Source of the DNA: Scylla paramamosain
Taxonomy: Eukaryota; Arthropoda; Malacostraca; Decapoda; Portunidae
Assembly: GCF_035594125.1 (NCBI RefSeq)
Contig: NC_087181.1
Location: 5,392,119-5,456,118, forward strand
Direction of reading: 5' to 3'
DNA length: 64,000 nt
In this document: in pieces, positions 38,861-49,660 of the stretch
Numbering within the stretch: the first letter of the stretch is position 1
Layout of the letters: every line of letters begins with the position of its first letter
Notes under the pieces: model-generated
What the model was told of the DNA's origin: nothing
The model's input: the letters and a program-made list of their open reading frames with translations, nothing else
Database searches by the model: none
Program-made: the position numbers and the translations under genes

Positions 38861-41098
38861 TGGACAAACTTCAATGAACCAGTCTCTTCTGGAATTTTCC
38901 ACTTTCCTATCAGTGACCACCTTCCAGTGTTTATCAATATTCCAGTCTCTGATAAAGTGTGCAATACTCACCACAAAGTTGATTTTAGGCTACAAAATAG
39001 AGTAAATCGGTTGAAATTCACACAGACCCTATCAAATACAGACTGGAATCTCTACCTCACTAGCAGTGACACAAACACAAACTGCGACATATTTCTGGAT
39101 AAATTACATGAAATATACTATTCCTGCTTCCCCAAAATAACCAAAACTATCACATCCAAAAGACTAAGTAAGCCTTGGTTAACACAGGGGTTAATAAATT
39201 CAACAAAACATAAATATCAGCTGTACAAACTATACAAACTAGGGTCAATTACAATGGACCACTACAAACATTACAGAAATTATCTAAATAACTTAATAAA
39301 ACGCAAAAAATCTGAATATTACCTACAAAGGTTTGAAAATTTTAGACTTAACACAAAAAAAGTTTGGGAACTAATTACCGAAATAGAAAACATTAATAAT
39401 AATAACAAGACGGTCTCCCACACACTACACTATAATGACACAGTCCTACACACTCCACATGAAATTTCAAATGCATTCAACACCTATTTTTCACAAATTG
39501 CACCTCAACTTAGCTCCCAGCTTCCTAGAGCTCAAAACTCACACATTTCTTATCTCAGAGGTAATTTCCTAAATTCCATGAATATTCCCATAGTGACAGG
39601 AAATGACATAGTCAGAGCTATTTCTGCCTTAAAAAATAAAAAATGCCCTACGGATGAAATACCTGTGAAAATAATCAAAGAGAACAAAAATCTTCTAGCA
39701 GAGCCACTCTCAAAATTATTCAATGATTCAATAAAAGATGGAGTTTTCCCTAATAGATTCAAGCTGGCAAAAATTATCCCTATCCATAAATCGGGAAGTA
39801 AAACTAATATCTCAAACTACCGACCAATCTCTATTTTACCAGTGTTCTCTAAAATATTTGAAATCATTATGAAGAACTTCCTCATGAACTACCTCAATTC
39901 ACAAAAATTCTTAAATAATAGGCAATTTGGTTTCCGCCCCGGACTAAATACTTTTGACGCTATAAATGTGTTTACCTCTGACCTACACGATGCCTTGAAT
40001 AAACATAAGTCTATAATATCCATTTTCATTGATTTCAGCAAAGCTTTTGACACAGTTGACCCAAACATTCTAATAGACAAATTACGTCACTATGGTATTC
40101 GCAGTTGTGTGGAAAATTGGTTCAAATCATATTTAACTGGCCGATCTCATTTTACATCCTACAATAACTCTAAATCAACCATCAAACCTATACATCTTGG
40201 CGTGCCACAAGGTAGCATCTTAGGCCCTATTCTTTTCCTGATATATATCAACGATATCAGCAATGCCTCTACTGCTTTCAACACTATACAGTTTGCTGAT
40301 GACTCCACCTTGTACATGATTGGTGATAATCCCACTGACCTAATCTACAGAGCCAACCTAGAATTATCTGCCTTTTCTGAATGGTGTCTTGCAAATCGCC
40401 TAACAATTAACACAGCTAAAACTTTCTACATGTTATTTACAAATACCACCACCAAATACCAACCCTTACCTAGACTTACCATATTAGATAAGGATATCAC
40501 GCAAGTTTCTAAGACAAAATTTCTTGGAGTCACAATTGACAATAATCTTACCTTTAAATATCACATATCAAACCTTTGCCTAAAATTATCTAGATCAATA
40601 GCTCTATTGCTGAAAATAAAAAACTTTGTTCCAGTGGAAATTATGAAAATCATGTATTATGCCCATATATACCCACACTTAACCTACTGTAATCCAATTT
40701 GGTCCACTACCTACCCATGTCATCTACAAAATCTAAACATCCTCCACAAGAAAATTATTAGAATCATGACTAATAGTGACTTCCTCCAACACACACCTCC
40801 ACTCTATAAATCTATGAAAATCCTTCAACTCTCTGACTTATCAAACTTCTCTATTGCATCATACATGTTCAAATTGATAAATTCCAACAACAACAATACC
40901 CTGACCCTAACTCATAACCACTCCACACGCTACAGGCATTCTCTACAGATTCCCCATCATACCTTAACTCTCTACCAACACTCTCTAATGTATAAAGGTC
41001 CCAAAATATGGAATAGCACCCTGTCACACATAAAAAATTCATTAAGCGTAAATATCTTTAAGAGAAAACTAAAAGAATATTTATTGTCTCAATACTGA
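38855..41098 (+). CDS. LINE endonuclease end plus reverse transcriptase, open frame
   Basis: An uninterrupted frame of about 747 codons from the first ATG, which is fortuitous because the true 5' end is missing. ISDHLPVF near residue 20 is the end of the endonuclease. RT follows: KKCPTDEIPVKIIKE, AKIIPIHKSGSKTNISNYRPIS, RQFGFRPGLNT, IFIDFSKAFDTVDP (first catalytic Asp), LGVPQGSILGPILFLIYIND and QFADDSTLYM (FADD). The C-terminal domain runs to LLSQY and a TGA. All catalytic residues of RT look intact, but most of the endonuclease is absent, so it is not autonomous. Confidence 0.9.
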   Translation: MFWTNFNEPVSSGIFHFPISDHLPVFINIPVSDKVCNTHHKVDFRLQNRVNRLKFTQTLSNTDWNLYLTSSDTNTNCDIFLDKLHEIYYSCFPKITKTITSKRLSKPWLTQGLINSTKHKYQLYKLYKLGSITMDHYKHYRNYLNNLIKRKKSEYYLQRFENFRLNTKKVWELITEIENINNNNKTVSHTLHYNDTVLHTPHEISNAFNTYFSQIAPQLSSQLPRAQNSHISYLRGNFLNSMNIPIVTGNDIVRAISALKNKKCPTDEIPVKIIKENKNLLAEPLSKLFNDSIKDGVFPNRFKLAKIIPIHKSGSKTNISNYRPISILPVFSKIFEIIMKNFLMNYLNSQKFLNNRQFGFRPGLNTFDAINVFTSDLHDALNKHKSIISIFIDFSKAFDTVDPNILIDKLRHYGIRSCVENWFKSYLTGRSHFTSYNNSKSTIKPIHLGVPQGSILGPILFLIYINDISNASTAFNTIQFADDSTLYMIGDNPTDLIYRANLELSAFSEWCLANRLTINTAKTFYMLFTNTTTKYQPLPRLTILDKDITQVSKTKFLGVTIDNNLTFKYHISNLCLKLSRSIALLLKIKNFVPVEIMKIMYYAHIYPHLTYCNPIWSTTYPCHLQNLNILHKKIIRIMTNSDFLQHTPPLYKSMKILQLSDLSNFSIASYMFKLINSNNNNTLTLTHNHSTRYRHSLQIPHHTLTLYQHSLMYKGPKIWNSTLSHIKNSLSVNIFKRKLKEYLLSQY

Positions 41099-41590
41099 CA
41101 CATCTTGTACTTCAATCAATTTTTATCAATATCAATTATTTTGTTTCTTGGTATTGTAACCAAATAGTTCATATCCTCTGTAACTAAAATAGTTTATAAC
41201 CTCTAGTATATATACATATTTATTTCTGTTTGTTTAATTATTCTCAAAACTAATATTTGCTTGTTTATAATCAGATTCCACTTCAATTTTCTCTATTTCT
41301 CATGTATAATTATGATTTTTCTCCTTTCCTTCCTGTTCTTGCAAAGCCATTTATCCCTAAATCTTTTGTCATTGCTATTAATTTTTTTTTTTTTACATTT
41401 TCTTCAATTAGATTTTTAGTTTAGTGTTGTTTTACATTTCAGTATTAAGTAGATATTAAGTGTGCCCAAAAAGCTTGTGCTTCATAAGGGGCTGTTTGTC
41501 TTTCAATTAATTGTACCTTAAGCTTATATATGTATTACAGACAAACATAATAAAGTGTTTAAAGTGTTTAAAGTGTTTAAAGTGAACATC
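38861..41590 (+). mobile_element. L2/CR1-group LINE, 5'-truncated, inserted in jockey copy 6
   Basis: Runs from the last part of the endonuclease to a 3' UTR ending in tandem TTTAAAGTG units. The two sides join a single jockey copy, so the element is an insertion. The uninterrupted coding frame makes it the youngest-looking LINE in the window. L2 versus a related clade is judged from the C-terminal layout (GPKIWNS...FKRKLKEYLL) and is not certain. Confidence 0.85.
41552..41584 (+). repeat. 3'-terminal (TTTAAAGTG)n of the L2-like LINE
   Basis: Three to four tandem 9-bp units mark the LINE 3' end in place of a poly-A tail, as is common in CR1/L2-group elements. An AATAAAG signal precedes them. 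Confidence 0.85.
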
Positions 41591-42585
41591 ACTGTCCTGT
41601 CACCTACTCTTTTTTTTATTATTCATTAGTGATCTTCTAAACCAAACTTCTTGTCCCATCCATTCCTACACTGATGATACCACCCTGCACTTTTCACATC
41701 TTTTCGTAGATGTCTAACTCTCCAGGAAGTAAACAGTTCTTGCAGGGAAGCCATAGAATGCCTGAATTCTGGTCTCTCTAAAATTCCTGATTGGGTAGAG
41801 CAAACTCAGTATTGTTCAATGCCTTAAAAACTCAATTCTTCCATCTATCAACTTGACACAACCTTCCAGACAACTATCCCCTCTTCTTCAATTACACGTA
41901 ACTGTCCCCTTCTTCTACACTGAACATCCTTGGTCTGTCCTTTACTTATAATCTAAACTGGAAACTTCACATCTCATCTTTAGCTAAAACAGCTTTTGTG
42001 AAGTTAGGTGTTCTGAGTTGTTTCCACCAGTCCCCCCCCCACATAGCTGCTAACTCTGGACAGGGACCTTATCTGTCCATGTATGGAGTATGCTTCACAT
42101 GTCTAGGGGAGTTCCATTCCTACTGCTCTTCTAGACAGGGTAGAATCAAAAGCATTTTGTCTTATCAACTCCTCTAAATGTCTGTCTTCAGCCTCTCTCT
42201 CATCACTGCAGGGTTGCATCTCTTGCTATTTTCTATTGCTATTTTCATAACAACTGCTCTTCTGATCTTGCTAACTGCATGCCTCCCCTCCTCCCATGGC
42301 CTTGCTGCACAAGACTTTCTTCTTTCTCTCACCCCTATTCTGTCCACCTCTCTAATGCAAAAGTTAACCAGTATTCTCAATTGGAAATCCCTTTTTCTTG
42401 TAAACTTTGGAACTTCCTGCCTGCTTCTTATGATTTGAACTCTTTGAAGAGGGAGGTTTCAAGACAATTATCCTGTAATTTCTGACTACTGCTTTTGCCT
42501 ATTCGGGGACCAGCACCTCAGTGAACCTTTATTTTTTTTATTATATTTTTGTTGCTCTTGGCTGGTGCCCCTCATACATGAAAAA
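41591..42585 (+). mobile_element. Jockey-like LINE, right half (copy 6)
   Basis: Resumes in the same RT motif in which the left half ended (CTGTCCTGTCACC), then YTDDTTLH (about 41,670; Ala of YADD replaced by Thr). The C-terminal region runs to about 42,480 and the family 3' tail ends near 42,585. About 10 bp of the target is missing at the junction. Confidence 0.85.
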
Positions 42586-42749
42586 ATAAAAATAACTTCA
42601 AACCTTTTATTTCACTCTATATTACTTTTTAATTGCTTATTTAAACTAATTTACATATAAATGAGGAATAAACAAAAATAAAACCCCCAAAAATCCAATA
42701 AAACCAAAAAAAAAAACAATGGACTGAGTTTTTTTAAACCCATGTTTTT

Positions 42750-43640
42750 TCCAAGCCTGGTTGAGGATTTAGAGGATTATGAAGAGTTCAAGGCTGACAT
42801 CCTGAGAGCTTTTGAGCTGTGACCAAAGGCAGTTGTGTGGAGGGAAGAAAAGGCCAAGTGATTCCTACCTTGAGTTTGCTTGCTACCACAAGGGAGATGT
42901 ATGAAAAATGGACTGCCAATGACCAGGCCACCTCCTACTGTGAATTAAAAGAGCTCTTGGTAATGGAGCAGTTTGTAAACATGACTAAGAAAAAAGTGGT
43001 ACTGCTGCTCCAAGAAGAGATTTAAGACCTTTAAGGATGCAGCTATTTGGGGGTGATGACCATATGTTGGCACACTGGCTGGTGCCACGTTGGGTTGATG
43101 GTACGTCTGGCCGGCCTGACTGGTGGTGCAACTGGCACCAGTTTGTCTGGAAGTCCATGTTTTACTAGTGGCCTTGGAAAGAAGTTGGGGTGAGTCAACC
43201 CTGTAAGTGATAAGTCTCCACCCAGCCCTCAACGGAGACAGACTGGGAGCATGCAACACAGCACTCACAGATATAGTTCCCAGCCAATGTGTCATTACTG
43301 TAGAAACACTGAATACTTTAAATTTAATTGTCCCAAGTTAGTTACAGCTGCAGCTTCCAAGATCTCCCAGAAGCTGATGGCCTTGATAGTGTCTCATGGC
43401 TGTGACCAGGAGAGTGAGGAGGTCCAGCTGGTATTTGGTTGTGGGGGTATAAAGGCTGTCCCCTCATCTGTTGTTACCTTGTTGCCTGTGAGGTCTGGTT
43501 TGGACTGGTGTCATCTATTCTTATGTTGGGGCATGATTGAGATTGATGGGGTTGAATACCCTGTCACTGTTTTGAGAGACAGCGGCACAGCAGTCACTGT
43601 GAAGGAATGTGACTGGGAGGTGAGTTGCCTCTGACAAGCT
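42750..43640 (+). pseudogene. Gypsy-like Gag (SCAN-like capsid, zinc knuckle) and protease
   Basis: EDYEEFKADILRAFEL (about 42,770-42,820) and LKELLVMEQFVN (about 42,945-42,980) resemble the SCAN-like capsid of some Gypsy-type elements. The knuckle CHYCRNTEYFKFNC at about 43,292 has Tyr where the zinc-binding His of CCHC is expected. The protease motif VTVLRDSGTA lies at about 43,565-43,595 in the frame 43251-43634. Several stops separate the parts. Confidence 0.6.
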
Positions 43641-43936
43641 TGTGTGGTGCTGGGGGACTGGCGTCATAGAAAGCTTCACCATGAGGAAGATGAGGCTGTT
43701 GTGCCCACTAGTGACTGCATTAGTGTGGAGTGACTGTAGCATTAGTGGAGGGTCTGCCAGTGGCTAGTGTTGATTTCCTTTTAGGGAATGACCTGGCAGG
43801 AGGGAAAGTTTGTGTGCAGTCTTTATCTGTGGATGCCAGCCTGGGTGTGGAAACTGTTGATGTATCTGACTATGCTTGTTCTGTTACTCACCTTAAGGTG
43901 AGGTGAGCATGCTGGCATCAGGTACTTGCAGGTTTT

Positions 43937-44950
43937 GTGACTCCTGAAGTCAACTGCAACAAGGCAGGGATGCCACAAAAGAAGTGCAGTATTTGTATTG
44001 ATGCTGCAGTGGAAGCAGAGTGCCCAGATACCTTTCCTGCTGCTGGTGAGGGTCTGAGTGAGTCAGTGTTGGACTTGTGTTTGAGTCAGTATGCTGGGGC
44101 TGACTGCAGAAGCGCAGAGCCACTGCAGAAGGCACCTGACTTTGGTGAAAGTGTTGCCGAGAGTGAGGCTGGAGTGATGGACTTAGATTGTTTGTTTGAT
44201 GGTTTGTCTCACCCTGTGGAGCCTCTCAGAGGTGATGCTCAAGCTGAGTTGTCACCTGGAGTTGAGGCTGTGGTCGCTGGTACTTAGTCTGCACCCCAGT
44301 CTGTTGTGTCTGGTATGTTAGGGGTTGCTGCAAAAGGCAGGGAGACTCCTGACTCTGCTGCGGAGGTGGGAATTTTCTTCTCTGTGGAGTGTACTGGAGG
44401 TCAGGAGAAGGCTGCTCCTGTGCCAGCACCAGACATGTTGTGTGTTTGCTCACATAGTGAGCCACCTGTGTTGACAGCTGCTGCTACAGCTGTTAGCATA
44501 CCCACAGAGAGTTCTGCCCCTCGGGTATGTGTTGACTCATTACTGGCCAAGGCAGGAGTGACTGGTAAGGAAGTATTTCCAGGTGTTAGCAATATTTTGA
44601 GTAGTCAGTGGAGAAAAGAGGACAGAGGTTTGTTGCTCTATTTTGTTCTGCCATCCACAGTCAAGGAGGCACAGGTGCTAATAGCATGTATTGGCCTGGT
44701 GTTTGGCCATTTTGGAGTCAGGTTGACTCGGGAGCAGTTGAGGTGGTTTTGGTGGTTGGGTGTGGCCATGTTTGTTGGGTGTAACTGCGTGGATCAGGCT
44801 GGCAAGCCTGATGGCCTTCTCCCCTGTGTTATGTTGAGTGTTGTTTCCCCTAGTGTGAGGATTGTGAGTGATGTTGCTTGACCAATTCCTCCCTGGGAGA
44901 GATGATGAGGTAGTTGGCACGAGCATTGTGGTACCACATTGAGGGGCAGC
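43937..44950 (+). pseudogene. Gypsy-like linker and integrase N-terminal region
   Basis: The frame 43937-44287 is an acidic linker. After one stop, the frame 44306-44881 (191 codons) leads into FGHFGVRLTREQLRWFWWLGV, the zinc-binding region typical of Gypsy integrases, then QAGKPDGLLP and SVRIVSDVA, the start of the catalytic core. The CxxC pair of the zinc site is not intact (GCNCVDQ). The core is lost in stops after 44,881. Confidence 0.6.
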
Positions 44951-46050
44951 AATGAGTGAGGCTGCTTGTGTTAGTGTGTTGCTTGCTGCTCAGGAAGCAC
45001 CCTCAGTGCTGTTCAGGCCTTCATTTGGTGGCATTGTTGGTGCTGATTGCCAGGTGCTGGTCTCAAGTAGGGTAGTGTTTGATGATGGATGTCTGCTACC
45101 TCAAAGCAACAAGGTATTGGGTTTGATGAGAAATGACTGCACACAGAAGTAGTTGTTGGGACCAGTGGGACTGGCCCAGGGGCACGCTGGCCAGGCTCAT
45201 GTTGGAGCTGGTGTTTGTTGTATTGTGTTGGCCATGTGTATGAGTTTGACTCCAAGTGCAGGAATGGATGTGCTGCATCCTGGAAAGGAGCAGCTATCAG
45301 CTCACTGAAGCAATTTCTGTGTCATGAAGTGGCCAGCAGGAGGAATGTGTGATAGTATAGCTGTACCTGAACAGTGAGAAGCAGGCTTGGTTATGTCTCC
45401 CCCCAGAAGGCACCTCTTGTTTTTGCTGAGGAAGTAGCATTTTTATTTTGTCAATTTTATGGGTGTGGCATGGAGGCTCAACAGAATGAGGAGTGGGTAA
45501 ACAGGATTGAGGCTGTGGGCAGTGAAAGCCTGGAGGAGAGAGTAGTGTGTTCTCTGGTGAGGAGACTTGATGGGACCAGCAAGTTGAATGTGTTTGGCTG
45601 CCCAGAGGGGAGGTTTGTTTGTCCAAGAAGGGTATTGCCTGGTGGTACTGTGACAATGCACCAGGAGGCTATGGTCCCTGATGGGCTCAATGAGTGTTGC
45701 AAGGGCACAGGGATGTCATTGTTTGGTGACTCTGATGTTTGTACAGTGTGGAGAAGATACAGGAGTAGACTGTGTAGCAGAGGGAGCAGGAGAGGTAAGA
45801 GTAGATGGAAAAGTGGTGAAGGCAGAGGAAAGAGAAGATGATGGAGATGGAGGAAGAAAGATGAGTCATGGGAGCAGTTGGGGCAGCTGTAGCTGCAGGA
45901 GAAGAGATATAGAAATTATATCCTACAAGGAAAAGCCTGCACACCGATGTAGCTGGGGAGATCACAGGTCCTGGTGGAGAGCCAGAGACAGGTCTCAGAG
46001 GAGGAGGAGAAAGAAATGGCAGTTTGAGTATGGAGGGCCCAGGTTGTTGT
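44951..46050 (+). other. Gypsy-like internal region of unknown function
   Basis: Open frames 44952-45152, 45374-45841 and 45681-46100 are plus-sense and share the G/T-rich composition of the upstream coding region, so they probably belong to the same element. I recognise no domain in them. The last is rich in Arg, Glu and Ser. Confidence 0.35.
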
Positions 46051-46229
46051 TACTTTTGATAATTGTTCATACTGATGTTTTTGTAGCTTCCATATTGTGA
46101 TTTGTGCATGCCTCTATTTTGACTTTGATGCAAATTGCCCCAGTTAGTCATGTGTTGAGTTTGAATTTTTTGTCTTCCAAAATTTTGATAAGCATTGTAT
46201 TTCCAAAACTTTTTGTTTATGGGAGGACA

Positions 46230-46291
46230 TGTTATGTGGGGCATAAGCATCAAAGAGAAGAAAGATGAAAGGAGGTGAGGATGGTGGGCGT

Positions 46292-46373
<82 letters not shown>

Positions 46374-46606
46374 GGAGCTGATGATGGGTCCACAGGTCAT
46401 TCCCACCTAGTTGAGTAGGCTACCAGATTTATTTTTATTTTCCACTTTCCTTTTTGAGCACCATGTTGAAGAGCTATCATTTGAAAGAAAATAAAGTACA
46501 GAACAACGTAATACAGTTAGATTTACACTAGTCTCTTTGGGGAGGTAAAGCAAGCAGGATTATTGAGATGACTTTGTAACCTGCAGCTCGCAGTGAGTCT
46601 GTGGCA
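46230..46606 (+). repeat. 3' LTR of the Gypsy-like element
   Basis: Starts TGTTATGTGGGG directly after the purine tract and ends GTGGCA. It is homologous to the solo LTR at 35,252-35,583. It contains a GA array (46,296-46,370) that is much longer than in the solo copy, and an AATAAAG signal at about 46,489. Confidence 0.75.
46296..46370. repeat. (GA)n array in LTR
   Basis: About 35 GA units with two AAAGA interruptions at the start. Confidence 0.95.
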
Positions 46607-47104
46607 GGTATGTGTGTGTTACCATCCCGCCCCCTTCTCTGTATCCCCCCTTTCTTCTTTGTCATATGACTTACCCCCACCTCTGAGAATCGTGCAGACG
46701 GAATAGCATCCCTTAGTCATTGTATGGTAAGGACATGTGAGTTGGGGCAAGGCAAGTCTTGGAAACTTAGTGTGATTTACATTTATAGGGCGATTATTCA
46801 TATTGTATTATTTGTCTAGTATAGCATTAAGCTCCTGCTGGTGTTAGGTGAAAGATAGGTGTCTTTCATAACCTGCCTGTGATTGTAATGCCTTGTAAAT
46901 AAAGAGATACTGCCATATGGCTCCTCGACAGTACAATCTATTGAGCATTTGGTGTGTTGGTGAGCAGTCAGTGGACCCTCCCCATTCTTTTTGTGGGCAG
47001 CTTGTTTGTGTATTCGTTGCTTTGTCACATGCTACTGTGTTCATATGCTGTTGTCAAGTGGGTGGACACAGAGGATTACCATATTTGATGGCATATAAGA
47101 CACA
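46607..47104. other. Unassigned stretch between elements
   Basis: No coding domain. AATAAAG at about 46,899 and a G/T-rich composition allow a further LTR or UTR remnant, unproven. Confidence 0.4.
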
Positions 47105-47768
47105 CAGGGATATTTTTTTTTATGTAGGACAGACACTGGCCAAGGGCAACAAAAATCCAATAATAAAAAAGCCCACTGAGATGCCAGTCCCAGAAAAGGG
47201 TCCAAAGCAGTACTAAAAAATTGAAGGATAAGTGTCTTGAAACCTCCCTCTTGAAGGAATTCAAGTCATAGGAACATGGAAATACAGAAGCAGGCAGGGA
47301 GTTCCAGTGTTTACCAGAGAAAGGGACGAATGACTGAGAATACTGGTTAACTCTTGCATTAGAGAGGTGGACAGAATAGCGGTGAGAGAAAGAAGAAAGT
47401 CTTGTGCAGTGAGGCTGCAGGAGGAGGGGAGGCATGCAGTTAGCAAGATCAGAAGAGCGGTTAGCATAAAAATAGTGGTAGAAAACAGCTAAAGATGCAA
47501 CATTGCAGCAGTGAGAGAGAGGCTGAAGACAGTCAGTTAGAGGAGAGGAGTTGATGAGACAAAAAGCTTTTGATTTCACCCTGTCTAGAAGAGTAGTATG
47601 AGTGGAACCTCCCCAGACTTGTGAAGCATACCCCATACATGGATGGATAAGGTCCTTGCACAGAGTTAGCAGCTGGGGGGTAAGAAAAACTAGCAGAGAC
47701 ATCTCAGAATGCCTAACTTCATAGAAGCTGTTTTAGCTAGAGATGTGATGTGAAGTTTCCAGCTCAGA
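47105..47768 (-). mobile_element. Jockey-like LINE 3' part (copy 7)
   Basis: The minus-strand frame 47702-47076 (208 codons) is the C-terminal region (QLLTLCKDLIHPCMGYASQVWGGS...). The 3' tail lies at 47,105-47,170. It is truncated at 47,768, where the DIRS-like element begins, so the DIRS element may have inserted into or beside it. Confidence 0.85.
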
Positions 47769-47860
47769 TTTTACTTCAGCAAATCACTTGTCTGCTAGAT
47801 GGTGCCGTTCACATGAGATACACTACACTTCGCCACACAGTCAGTTACTACGCAGACACC
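47769..47860 (+). repeat. Left inverted terminal repeat of DIRS element
   Basis: The first about 45 bp (CTTCAGCAAATCACTTGTCT onward) is the reverse complement of 55,383-55,430. The segment 47,787-47,850 is also the reverse complement of about 55,637-55,700. Confidence 0.8.
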
Positions 47861-47967
47861 ACACAAGTCGGATGTCGGTCCCGCCTCCTGTTCTGTTGTT
47901 ACAACTTCTGTTATCGAGATGTGATAGGATTATTACAGTTTTCTTGTTTGGATTGTGTATTATGATT

Positions 47968-48200
47968 TCCATTACCTGTTATAAGGGTGGAATATTGTCT
48001 TTAGTTATCCGTTACCTGATTATAGGGCGGAGTATTGCCTATGGATATCCGTTACCTGATAAGGGCGGAGTGTTGCCTACTTGAATCCGTTACCTGATTT
48101 AAGGGCGGATTATGGACTGTAAATATCTGTTACCTTGTATAAGGGCGGATTATTGGTTATATGATATCCGTTACTTGGTATAAGGCGGATTATTGGCAAA
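47968..48200 (+). repeat. Leader tandem repeats, about 40-bp unit, six copies
   Basis: Units contain ATCCGTTACCTGAT and AAGGGCGGATTATTGG-type words, starting near 47,968, 48,007, 48,046, 48,084, 48,124 and 48,165. They lie between the left terminal repeat and the gag frame. They could be promoter or packaging modules, or neutral repeats. Confidence 0.85.
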
Positions 48201-48463
48201 TATTTTATGCTATATATATATATAACAATATTTGGGCACTCTCGTGAGCCAACATAGGTGCGAGATGGTTCCATCTTGTTACCCATTATTGGGGCAAGAG
48301 GAATATTGCCTTATTTACAAGCCTGGGGGCATTTGACTTCCCAGATTATTATAAGGAAGGAGCTTTTGATTTAAAGTTACCCTGTGTGTGAGGTTAAGGC
48401 ACCCGTGGGGTTATTAAAGGAACTGCTGTTAAAAGGGGTGGCATCTTGTTAACATTAGCTGCC

Positions 48464-49560
48464 ATGTCTAGGATGCCTTCTGATGCTTGCCCCAGTCCTG
48501 AGAGATTCAGAACTACAAGCATGCCACGCACCTCAGCTAAGGTAAAGGGACTACACAAGCGGAGTAAACATGAGGAAAGATCCAGATCTAAGAGCCGTTC
48601 TACTCGTCATGAGAGGTTAAGTTACTCTCGGTCACCTTCCCCTTCTCCAAAATACGCTGGTGAAGACAGCAATGCGCCTTCTTTGGGCATGATTATGGAT
48701 GCTTTGACTGAGTTGAGGAAAGACATGGACAAGCTTAAGAAGGAAAATGGGGTTGTGAAGTCAAAAGCAGTTCATAACAATGCTCCCCTGTAGGTGTCAA
48801 ATAATACTTTGATGCCTGATTCTCAGGAATCACAGGCAGGATTTTCTGGATTTAGAACTCCACTGAGGGAGGACAATGATGAGGAAGAGGAAATCCAGAG
48901 GGATGTTCCTCATGATAGTATATTGTTACAAGGTGCTAAGAATTATGGACCCATGGAAACTGTCTCAAAAGAACTTGACAAGGAAATTGCTGCAATGGTG
49001 AACCACCTGTTTATTAATGGCATGAGGCAGGAAGATTACAAAGCCATTGTAGAGGATGAGGTGACATTTAGACCAAATAACTGCCATGCATTAACTCAAA
49101 TGGATTGCAACCCACAGGTCCTGGACGCACTGCCTGCAGAGGCAAAGAAGGCAGACTTCCGCTTAAGGGAAGTGGGAAAAAAGATATTACCAAGGCAGCT
49201 ACTATTGTTGTAAAATCGCTTACTGTGCTAGACAAGGTGGCACGTGATGAAGAGCACCAAATTATTGCAAATGAGGTGGCCATGCTCAATGGTGCATTAG
49301 CATTATTGGGTAATGCCCACTACAGAAATAACTTGAACAGGCGACATATCATAAAGAGGGACATTAATCCCAAATATTCTCATTTGTGTGCTGACAAGGC
49401 TCCCATGACGGGTCTATTGTTTGGGGATGACCTGTCACAAGCCAACAGAAATATTGAGGAGGCAGAAAGGCTGAAAACCAAATTCACTTTTAAGAAGCCT
49501 ACATCTTGGACTGCAAGCAGTGGCAGATTTGGTGGAGGTAAACAATGTAACTTTTTTTGC
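48464..49560 (+). pseudogene. DIRS Gag-like protein
   Basis: ATG at 48,464 (MSRMPSDACPSPERF). An Arg/Ser-rich basic N-terminus is followed by a short coiled-coil segment (LTELRKDMDKLKKENG). A TAG at 48,791-48,793 interrupts the frame, which continues in phase (48,794-49,213), then a frameshift near 49,190 leads to the frame 49105-49680 (TKAATIVVKSLTVLDKVARDEE, FLFGDDLSQ-like region). The layout matches DIRS Gag proteins in position only; the domain is poorly conserved. Confidence 0.6.
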
Positions 49561-49660
49561 CAAGGCCTCCTCCTGTGGATTCCCATCCAGATATCAGCCG
49601 TATGGTTTTTCGCAGGATGCCCTCCAGTGGTGAACACAGGCGCTCCTACTCTGCTCAAGC

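Larger units (their letters stand above)
42735..46606 (+). mobile_element. Gypsy-like LTR retrotransposon, decayed, no RT recognised
   Basis: Plus strand: Gag (42,750-43,400), aspartic protease (about 43,540-43,610), a long acidic linker (43,937-44,580), integrase zinc-binding region and start of core (44,600-44,950), unidentified sequence (45,000-46,050), a purine tract GGGAGGA at 46,221-46,227, then a 3' LTR (46,230-46,606). The 5' LTR is not seen. No RT or RNase H motif was found between protease and integrase or after it. Stops and frameshifts occur throughout. Confidence 0.65.

Noticed and set aside
43950..45965. Many minus-strand frames over the Gypsy-like region
   Set aside because: Plus-strand motifs (zinc knuckle, DSG, integrase FGHFGVR) set the coding strand; the minus frames have no motif.
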